Assembly: GCA_902803275.1 (NCBI GenBank)
Contig: CADCPE010000276.1
Coordinates: forward strand, 1 to 18,970
Direction of reading: 5' to 3'
DNA length: 18,970 bases
Source of the DNA: an uncultured Erysipelotrichaceae bacterium
GTDB taxonomy: Bacteria; Bacillota_I; Bacilli_A; Erysipelotrichales; Erysipelotrichaceae
Part shown: in pieces, positions 13,857-18,970 of the stretch
How positions within the stretch are numbered: position 1 is the stretch's first letter
Layout: every line of letters begins with the position of its first letter
The notes under the pieces: model-generated
Told to the model about the DNA's origin: nothing
Databases searched by the model: none
What the model saw: only the letters and a program-made list of their open reading frames with translations
Translations under genes and position numbers: made by a program

Positions 13857-14342
13857 ATGAAAGATAACAATCAAATCGCTAAAGCGACGATCCTGGCTGC
13901 CATATATGTTGCGGTATGCGCTGTTTTTCAGCCGATCAGTTTCGGGCCTTTTCAGTTCAGACTTTCGGAGATGCTTTGTCTTTTAAGCATCGATCATCTC
14001 TGGGCTTTCTGGGGCGTGGTTATCGGCTGTTTTCTCTCTAATTTATTCCTGGGCGGATTAGGGATCGCTGATGTTTTTTTCGGCACTTTGGCGACTTTTA
14101 TAGCCTGTCTGTGTGCATATCTTTTGAGAAAGCGCCGCTTCCATGGCTATCCGTTGCTGAGTGCCTTTATGATCGCTGCTATCAACGGCGTGATCATCGG
14201 TGCTGAACTGGGCTATATCTTCAAGAGTGTGGATATGATCCCTATATATATGCTGCAGGTATTTGCCGGAGAGATAGCGGTATTGGCGATAGGTTTACCT
14301 ATATACATGAAGATCAAGGACATGGACTTCATGAACGAATAA
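13857..14342 (+). CDS. QueT-like ECF transporter substrate-binding (S) component
   Basis: This 161-residue protein consists of about five or six membrane helices. It carries the QueT pattern: AAIYVAVCAVFQPISFGPFQFRLSEMLCLL, then a GCFLSNLF-like segment, GIADVFFGTLATFIACL, INGVIIGAELGYIF and AGEIAVLAIGLPIYM. QueT proteins are thought to import a queuosine precursor together with shared energy-coupling subunits, which are not in this window. The usual preQ1 riboswitch is not recognised upstream; the start codon instead sits directly after the exporter terminator, without an SD. Readthrough or an embedded extended -10 must drive it. The patatin-like gene begins 18 bases after the stop. Family assignment is strong; the ligand is inferred from the family. 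Confidence 0.87.
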   Translation: MKDNNQIAKATILAAIYVAVCAVFQPISFGPFQFRLSEMLCLLSIDHLWAFWGVVIGCFLSNLFLGGLGIADVFFGTLATFIACLCAYLLRKRRFHGYPLLSAFMIAAINGVIIGAELGYIFKSVDMIPIYMLQVFAGEIAVLAIGLPIYMKIKDMDFMNE

Positions 14343-14360
14343 AGAAAGCAGGTGAGTATA

Positions 14361-15200
14361 TTGAGTAAAACAGGATTGGTGCTGGAAGGCGGAGGGCTCA
14401 GAGGTGTCTTTACTTCAGGAGTCATCGACTGCCTGCTAGACAACAGAATCAACTTTGACTACGTAGTCGGCGTAAGTGCAGGGTGCTGCAACCTTTATCA
14501 GTATGTTGCGGGAAACAGAGGCTATTTCAGAAGCTGCGTGATCCAGAAGAATCCCTTCAATTCTTTCTATGGTGTGCCGCAGATGGTGACTTCGCACAAA
14601 TTTGTCGACCTGGAAAAGGTCTTTGATGAGTATGCCGAGAAGTACGGTTTTTCCTATGATGAGTTTGTGAAAAACGACATGGAATGGGAAGCCGTCTTAT
14701 CAAACATCGATACCGGCAAGCCCGAATACATGAGCACCAGAGATGCCGAAAGATCAAAGCTCATCGGCAAGGCTTCATGTTCGATGCCGGGGCTTACCTC
14801 ACCGGTAGAGATCGACGGAAAGCTCTATCTTGATGGAGGCATCTGTGATTCGATACCTGTTGAAAGAGCTCTGGAAAAAGGCTGTGACAAGCTGGTGATC
14901 GTTCTGACCAGAAAGAAGGGCAACTTCTCCGTAATGAATGAACCGACTAAGCTTCTTTTCAGAAGGATATACGGTGATCATCCTAATTTCCTGGAAGCCG
15001 TATTGAACAGGAACGATCTGTACAAAAATCAGGTAGCCTTATCCGAAAAACTGGAGGAAGAAGGAAAGGCCGTCATCATCAGGCTGACCATGCAAGAAGT
15101 CGGAAGACTCGAGTCCAATGAAGATGAACTGACACTTTCCTACTATCACGGCTATACCAAGGCCAAGGAATACCTGGACAAGATTAATAGTTGGAAATAG
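14361..15200 (+). CDS. Patatin-like phospholipase
   Basis: This 279-residue cytoplasmic protein should hydrolyse acyl chains from phospholipids or related esters with a Ser-Asp dyad. The oxyanion motif GGGLRG is at about 10-15, the nucleophile elbow GVSAG places Ser39, and DGG places Asp158 (LYLDGGICDSIPVERAL). The region after the dyad, with PNFLEAVLNRNDLYKNQVALSEKLEEEGKAVIIRL, is usual for the bacterial YjjU/RssA-like branch. I chose a TTG start at 14361 because AGGTG (14350-14354) lies six bases upstream and the protein then begins (M)SKTGLVLEGGG like its relatives. A GTG at 14352 would add three residues and has a poorer SD. It probably shares a transcript with the queT-like gene. The physiological substrate is unknown. 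Confidence 0.88.
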   Translation: MSKTGLVLEGGGLRGVFTSGVIDCLLDNRINFDYVVGVSAGCCNLYQYVAGNRGYFRSCVIQKNPFNSFYGVPQMVTSHKFVDLEKVFDEYAEKYGFSYDEFVKNDMEWEAVLSNIDTGKPEYMSTRDAERSKLIGKASCSMPGLTSPVEIDGKLYLDGGICDSIPVERALEKGCDKLVIVLTRKKGNFSVMNEPTKLLFRRIYGDHPNFLEAVLNRNDLYKNQVALSEKLEEEGKAVIIRLTMQEVGRLESNEDELTLSYYHGYTKAKEYLDKINSWK

Positions 15201-15249
15201 GCAATATTTGATAGAATTAAATAGTGTTTGAATACAAGGAGGCACTGGA

Positions 15250-16668
15250 ATGGTAGAAAAACAGACAAAGATCGTATGTACTTTAGGACCGGCATCCGAC
15301 AACTATGACACGATCCTGAAGATGGCACAGGCCGGTATGAATATCGTCAGACTTAATTTCTCTCACGGCAGCCATGAGGAACATGCGGCAAGGATCGCCA
15401 TGGTCAGAAAAGTCGAAAAGGAAAACGGTGTAAATCTGGGTATCCTGCTTGATACCAAGGGACCGGAGATCAGACTCGGTGATTTTGAAAAGGGCGAAGA
15501 AAAATACCAGAAAGGCGAGATCGTGACCATTCAAAGAGAAGACATACTGGGTACACATGATCGTTTCACAATCCAGTGCAAGGAACTCTTCGATGATGTC
15601 AAGAAGGATGATTTCATCCTGGTAAATGACGGCAAGCAGAGACTGACCGTTCTGGAAAATGACGGCAATGAAATGAAGTGCCGTGTTGAAGTAAACGGCA
15701 TCCTGGCATCCAGAAAAGGATGCAACGTTCCGGGCGTCAAGCTTTCAATGCCTTTTATCTCGATCAAGGATGATGAAGATATCAAATTCGGCTGCAAGCA
15801 GGATGTTGACTTTATCGCTGCCTCATTCGTCAGAAGACCGGAAGATGTTCTTTCGATCAGAAAGATCATCACCCAGATGGGCAAACCGAAGATCCAGATA
15901 ATCGCCAAGATCGAAAACCAGGAAGGATTCGACAATCTTGAACAGATCCTGGAAGTAGCTGACGGCGTCATGGTCGCCAGAGGCGATCTGGGCGTTGAAG
16001 TAGAAACTGCCTATGTGCCGATCTACCAGAAGAAGATCATCCATGCGGCCAACCGTAAAGGCAAAGCCGTCATTACCGCGACTCATATGCTGGACTCCAT
16101 GACCAGCAATCCGCGCTGTACCCGTGCTGAAGCCGCCGATGTTTCCAATGCGGTCCTTGACGGTTCAGATGCGGTAATGCTTTCAGCGGAGACAGCAGCC
16201 GGAGAATACCCGGTCGAAGCTGTCGATACGATGGCCAGGATTGCTTCCGCAACCGAAAAGATCATCCCTTACAGAGAGAATCTTGAACATGCCAAGATGA
16301 CCAACGACAAGTCGATCCAGGATGCGATCGGTATCGCCATCGCAGATGCGACTTTGACTCTGGATATTTCGGCCATCGTCATCTTCACCCAGGGTGGTAC
16401 TACAGCCAGAAGGATCTCCAAATACCGTCCGCCTGTACCTATCTTTGCGGTAACTTTCACCAAATCGACTCAGGGCAAGCTGGAACTCTACTGGGGTGTA
16501 AAACCGATCCTGTCATATGTTGAAAACAATATGACCAACGATGACGAGCTTGCCTCAAGTGTTGTCAAATCCTACGGCATCAAGCCGGGTTCGCAGATCA
16601 TTCTTTCTGCCGGTTATCCTACAGGAGAAGGCAGCGCCAACTTCATGAAGATCATCACGGTCAAGTAG
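15250..16668 (+). CDS. pyk: Pyruvate kinase
   Basis: This 472-residue enzyme converts phosphoenolpyruvate and ADP to pyruvate and ATP, the last step of glycolysis. It opens QTKIVCTLGPASDN, followed by GMNIVRLNFSHGSHEEH, DTKGPEIR, the active-site strand IIAKIENQEG, MVARGDLGVEV, and TATHMLDSMTSNPRCTRAEAADVSNAVLDGSDAVMLSAETA. The C-terminal domain ends at about residue 472, so the extra PEP-utiliser-like domain of the longer Bacillus enzyme (about 585 residues) is absent. AAGGAGG (15237-15243) lies upstream of the ATG at a good distance. A TTGATA box (15208-15213) is a possible -35, but no convincing -10 follows, so the promoter is uncertain. It is followed by its own terminator. It seems unrelated to the patatin gene 49 bases upstream. 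Confidence 0.97.
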   Translation: MVEKQTKIVCTLGPASDNYDTILKMAQAGMNIVRLNFSHGSHEEHAARIAMVRKVEKENGVNLGILLDTKGPEIRLGDFEKGEEKYQKGEIVTIQREDILGTHDRFTIQCKELFDDVKKDDFILVNDGKQRLTVLENDGNEMKCRVEVNGILASRKGCNVPGVKLSMPFISIKDDEDIKFGCKQDVDFIAASFVRRPEDVLSIRKIITQMGKPKIQIIAKIENQEGFDNLEQILEVADGVMVARGDLGVEVETAYVPIYQKKIIHAANRKGKAVITATHMLDSMTSNPRCTRAEAADVSNAVLDGSDAVMLSAETAAGEYPVEAVDTMARIASATEKIIPYRENLEHAKMTNDKSIQDAIGIAIADATLTLDISAIVIFTQGGTTARRISKYRPPVPIFAVTFTKSTQGKLELYWGVKPILSYVENNMTNDDELASSVVKSYGIKPGSQIILSAGYPTGEGSANFMKIITVK

Positions 16669-16690
16669 AAGAATCATTCAAAAAATAAGC

Positions 16691-16720
16691 AGACTGGTCA
16701 GCAAATGATCAGTCTTTTTT
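16691..16720 (+). terminator. Intrinsic terminator of pyk
   Basis: A 10-bp stem with one G-U pair, AGACTGGTCA (16691-16700) / TGATCAGTCT (16706-16715), has the loop GCAAA and is followed by TTTTT. Confidence 0.9.
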
Positions 16721-16729
16721 ATGCATGAA

Positions 16730-16794
16730 ATTTCCCGGAATTATTTCCCGACATAAATCTTGACAAGTATCTTTTTGCAGGGTTAGTATATAAA
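16730..16794 (+). promoter_or_regulatory. pyrG promoter with upstream direct repeat
   Basis: TTGACA occupies 16760-16765. The -10 could be TAGTAT (16784-16789, spacing 18) or the overlapping TATATA/TATAAA (16787-16794, spacing 21-23). ATTTCCCG occurs twice in the same orientation, at 16730-16737 and 16743-16750, immediately upstream of the -35; the 13-base period might mark an activator site or be chance. Confidence 0.55.
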
Positions 16795-16803
16795 AGAATT
16801 TTG

Positions 16804-16878
16804 ATGTACGGCCGTACTTTAAAATTGTTTCCATGGGTTGATAGTTCATGGAAGATGGTTTTTAAACCCCATCATTAA
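16804..16878 (+). CDS. Possible 24-codon leader ORF upstream of pyrG
   Basis: An ATG at 16804 opens a 24-codon frame that begins MYGRTLKLFPWV and ends KPHH, closed by TAA at 16876-16878, two bases before the terminator-like hairpin of the pyrG leader. The ATG lies about 8-10 bases from the -10-like sequences, so it would be nearly leaderless. There is no SD. CCCC (16866-16869) and further C residues occur near its end. It resembles attenuator leader peptides by position only; coding is unproven, and an ORF this short could arise by chance. Confidence 0.3.
   Translation: MYGRTLKLFPWVDSSWKMVFKPHH
16806..16853 (+). promoter_or_regulatory. Symmetric elements in the pyrG leader
   Basis: GTACGGCCGTAC (16806-16817) is a perfect 12-bp palindrome just downstream of the predicted transcription start. 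TTCCATG (16829-16835) and CATGGAA (16847-16853) form a 7-bp stem with an 11-base loop. Either may be an operator, pause hairpin or processing site; no known riboswitch fold was recognised. Confidence 0.35.
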
Positions 16879-16880
16879 CG

Positions 16881-16909
16881 ACAACGCTCAGGTGTTGTTT
16901 TTATTTTAT
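16881..16909 (+). terminator. Attenuator-like terminator in the pyrG leader
   Basis: ACAACGC (16881-16887) pairs with GTGTTGT (16892-16898), including one G-U, around a TCAG loop, and TTTTATTTTATT follows. It lies between the promoter and the pyrG SD (GGAGG, 16912-16916), so it would stop transcription before the gene unless overridden. The stem is modest in strength. Confidence 0.55.
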
Positions 16910-16921
16910 TCGGAGGGCCTT

Positions 16922-18532
16922 ATGACAAAATTCATCTTTGTAACAGGCGGAGTTGTATCCGGCTTAGGGAAGGGTATAACAGCCGCATCTTTAGGCAGAT
17001 TGCTGAAAGCCAGGGGACTTAAAGTCGCTTCTATGAAGCTCGATCCCTACATAAATGTCGACCCTGGTACCATGTCGCCCTATCAGCATGGCGAAGTGTA
17101 TGTCACCGAAGATGGCGCGGAGACCGACCTTGATCTTGGCCATTATGAAAGATTCATCAATGAGGATCTGAACAAGTATTCCAACCTCACGACCGGAAAG
17201 GTCTACTGGAATGTTTTGAACAAGGAAAGAAAAGGCGAGTATCTGGGCAAGACCGTTCAGGTCATCCCGCACATAACCAATGAAATAAAAGAATTCATTT
17301 TCAAGGCTGCCAGCAAGAATGATCCTGATGTGCTGATCTGCGAAGTAGGCGGTACGATCGGTGATATCGAATCTGAGCCTTTCATCGAAGCCATAAGGCA
17401 GATCGGACTGGAAGTCGGCAGCGAAAATGCATGTTATATACATGTAACGCTGGTTCCGTATCTGGAGTGTTCAAAGGAACACAAGACAAAACCGACTCAG
17501 CATTCCGTGAAACAGCTGCAGGGGATGGGCATAAAACCGAATATGATCGTCCTTAGATGTTCAAAGCATCTGGAGAAAGACATCTTTGAAAAGATCGCCT
17601 TGTTCTGCAACATTCCCAAGGACTGCGTCTTTGAAAACAGGACGATACCTATCCTGTATGAAATTCCATTGCTGCTGGAAAAGCAGCAGCTCGGCGATAT
17701 AGTATGCAGACAGCTTGATATCAAAGCAGGGAAACCGGATCTTGTTCAATGGAAGGAAATGATCAACAAGGCCAAGCATCTCAGATACGGCATCACGATC
17801 GGGCTGGTCGGCAAGTATGTGAAGCTTCATGACGCCTATCTTTCGATAAGCGAAGCTCTCACTCATGCCGGTTACGCCACTGACTGCAAAGTCAGGATCA
17901 AATGGATCGATTCGGAAACGGTAAATGATGACAATGTGCAGGAAAAGCTGAAGGATTGCGACGGGATCATCGTACCGGGCGGTTTTGGAAGCAGAGGCAT
18001 CGAAGGCATGATCGCAAGTGCGAAGCATTGCCGTATCAATGACATACCATATCTTGGCATATGTCTAGGCATGCAGATAGCGGTCATTGAATTTGCCCGC
18101 AATGTCTGCGGAATGAACAATGCCAATTCCCGTGAATTTGATCCTGAAAGCGAATATAAAGTCATCGACTTCCTTCCTGATCAGAATGATCTGACAGATA
18201 AGGGCGGCACATTGAGACTTGGTTCATATGACTGCCGTCTCAAGGACAGAACCCTGATCAGAGAACTCTATCAGCAGCAGGATATCAAAGAAAGACACCG
18301 CCACCGCTATGAGTTCAACAATCAGTTCAGACAGATACTCATGGACAATGGAATGGTCTTATCAGGTACTTCTTTTGATGAATATATCGTTGAGACTATG
18401 GAATATAAGGACAGCAGCTATTTCATCGGCGTGCAGTTTCATCCGGAATTCAAGTCCCGTTTCCATAAACCGCATCCGCTGTTCAAAGGCCTGCTTAAAG
18501 CGTGTCTGATAAAGAAATATATAAACCAGTAA
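16922..18532 (+). CDS. pyrG: CTP synthase
   Basis: This 536-residue glutamine-dependent enzyme aminates UTP to CTP with ATP hydrolysis, the last step of de novo pyrimidine nucleotide synthesis. The N-terminal synthase domain begins KFIFVTGGVVSGLGKGITAASLGRLL and contains the family signatures KLDPYINVDPGTMSP, HGEVYVTEDGAETDLDLGHYERF and ICEVGGTIGDIE. The glutaminase domain has the nucleophile Cys381 in GICLGMQ, with His507 and Glu509 in QFHPEF. The length is usual for the family. The start at 16922 is set by GGAGG five bases upstream; a longer in-frame reading from a TTG at 16838 would run through the leader hairpins. A long leader with a terminator-like hairpin points to attenuation. The Bacillus-type regulation by repeated G addition at a GGGC start is not evident here. 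Confidence 0.97.
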   Translation: MTKFIFVTGGVVSGLGKGITAASLGRLLKARGLKVASMKLDPYINVDPGTMSPYQHGEVYVTEDGAETDLDLGHYERFINEDLNKYSNLTTGKVYWNVLNKERKGEYLGKTVQVIPHITNEIKEFIFKAASKNDPDVLICEVGGTIGDIESEPFIEAIRQIGLEVGSENACYIHVTLVPYLECSKEHKTKPTQHSVKQLQGMGIKPNMIVLRCSKHLEKDIFEKIALFCNIPKDCVFENRTIPILYEIPLLLEKQQLGDIVCRQLDIKAGKPDLVQWKEMINKAKHLRYGITIGLVGKYVKLHDAYLSISEALTHAGYATDCKVRIKWIDSETVNDDNVQEKLKDCDGIIVPGGFGSRGIEGMIASAKHCRINDIPYLGICLGMQIAVIEFARNVCGMNNANSREFDPESEYKVIDFLPDQNDLTDKGGTLRLGSYDCRLKDRTLIRELYQQQDIKERHRHRYEFNNQFRQILMDNGMVLSGTSFDEYIVETMEYKDSSYFIGVQFHPEFKSRFHKPHPLFKGLLKACLIKKYINQ

Positions 18533-18536
18533 TGAC

Positions 18537-18560
18537 AAGGCAGATATGATTCTGCCTTTT
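18537..18560 (+). terminator. Intrinsic terminator of pyrG
   Basis: An 8-bp stem AAGGCAGA (18537-18544) / TCTGCCTT (18551-18558) has a 6-base loop and ends in TTTT. Confidence 0.85.
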
Positions 18561-18586
18561 CAAATGGTTTTATGATAATAAGAAGC

Positions 18587-18592
18587 TATAAT
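18587..18592 (+). promoter_or_regulatory. -10 box of the nucleoside phosphorylase gene
   Basis: A perfect TATAAT, with a start predicted near 18599 and a leader of about 38 bases that contains the SD AAGGAGGT (18623-18630). The -35 is weak. Confidence 0.5.
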
Positions 18593-18636
18593 GAAAGTAA
18601 GAAATGGAAAACAATAATCAAGAAGGAGGTAAACAA

Positions 18637-18970
18637 GTGATTAAGTATCGCCATACTCAACCTCTATATGATGAACAGGGCAGGTTGCGTTTTACCGGAC
18701 TTAAACCCGGCGATCTGGCTAAGACCGTATTGCTGCCGGGGGATCCGCATCGCTGCGAACTGATCGCCAGACAGTTCAAGGATGCCAGATTCATCGGACA
18801 AAGAAGCACCTTTGCCGCCTACAGCGGATACACTCAGGCTGGAACCCCGGTATCGGTAGTTTCCAGCGGCATGGGCTGCATGTGTGTTTCTTTGGCCATG
18901 GAAGAATTTGCGCATCTAGGTGTGGAAAATGTCATAAGAGTAGGCACCTGTGCCGGACTTCAGCCGGATA
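18637..18970 (+). CDS. Nucleoside phosphorylase, uridine phosphorylase-like (3' end outside window)
   Basis: The first 111 residues are visible. LLPGDPHRCELIA (about 33-45) is the phosphate-binding segment of the PNP/UDP phosphorylase superfamily. SSGMGCMCVSLAMEEFAHLGVENVIRVGTCAGLQPD is the following nucleoside/phosphate loop region, closest in wording to uridine phosphorylases. The enzyme should split a nucleoside with phosphate to a free base and ribose 1-phosphate in salvage. The GTG at 18637 is chosen because AAGGAGGT lies six bases upstream. An in-frame ATG at 18604 would add 11 residues, but they encode the SD itself and the codon sits only a few bases from the predicted transcript start. 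Purine specificity cannot be excluded from this fragment. Its position beside pyrG fits pyrimidine metabolism. Confidence 0.85.
   Translation, partial: MIKYRHTQPLYDEQGRLRFTGLKPGDLAKTVLLPGDPHRCELIARQFKDARFIGQRSTFAAYSGYTQAGTPVSVVSSGMGCMCVSLAMEEFAHLGVENVIRVGTCAGLQPD

Noticed and set aside
16796..16920. T-box, PyrR-binding site or other known riboswitch in the pyrG leader
   Set aside because: No T-box sequence, specifier stem or PyrR anti-antiterminator consensus could be read; only simple hairpins are visible.
16838..16921. N-terminal extension of CTP synthase from a TTG codon
   Set aside because: It would translate the leader hairpins, while GGAGG five bases before the ATG at 16922 matches the normal start of the family.

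Overview
The window looks like chromosomal DNA of a low- to mid-GC Firmicute. AGGAGG-type ribosome binding sites, intrinsic terminators with U-tracts, a short pyruvate kinase, a QueT-type ECF component and an HasB-like UDP-glucose dehydrogenase support this. An Erysipelotrichia-type gut or oral bacterium is my guess from overall flavour only. No tRNA, rRNA, CRISPR array, insertion sequence or prophage was recognised. No gene-free stretch exceeds 300 bases.

Layout. Bases 1-1052 (+) are the 3' end of a repeat-containing surface or secreted protein with a long acidic tail. Bases 1172-3719 (-) hold a UDP-glucose 6-dehydrogenase fused to an N-terminal XRE helix-turn-helix domain, then an alpha/beta hydrolase. 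Bases 3857-5783 (+) hold a membrane-anchored unknown protein and a UDP-glucuronate 4-epimerase. Bases 5796-6595 (-) are a GtrA-like membrane protein and a Nudix hydrolase, divergent from a lipid kinase (6653-7522, +). Bases 7566-9345 are a small ribbon-helix-helix-like regulator divergent from an orphan Mod-like adenine methyltransferase, with alternating TGCAATG/CATTGCA elements between them. Bases 9391-10068 (-) are a DUF937 protein. Bases 10196-15200 (+) carry a heterodimeric ABC exporter with one degenerate ATP site, a QueT-like transporter and a patatin-like phospholipase. Bases 15250-18970 (+) are pyruvate kinase, CTP synthase and the start of a uridine-phosphorylase-like gene.

How the genes work together. 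The dehydrogenase and the epimerase make consecutive steps from UDP-glucose to UDP-glucuronate to UDP-galacturonate, and the GtrA-like protein could serve lipid-linked sugar transfer. This suggests cell-surface glycan or glycolipid synthesis. Pyruvate kinase, CTP synthase and the nucleoside phosphorylase are core carbon and pyrimidine metabolism.

Most worth a second look: (1) the HTH-dehydrogenase fusion, with two 7-5-7 inverted repeats at its own promoter, a candidate trigger enzyme; (2) the pyrG leader, where a possible 24-codon leader ORF ends just before a terminator and a CCCC run lies near its end, a layout reminiscent of pyrBI attenuation; (3) the regulator/methyltransferase intergenic region with three alternating operator-like elements around a TATAAT; (4) several genes whose -10-like box sits 6-7 bases from the ATG, suggesting leaderless mRNAs, one of them inside a terminator. 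All regulatory calls are readings of sequence without experimental support.
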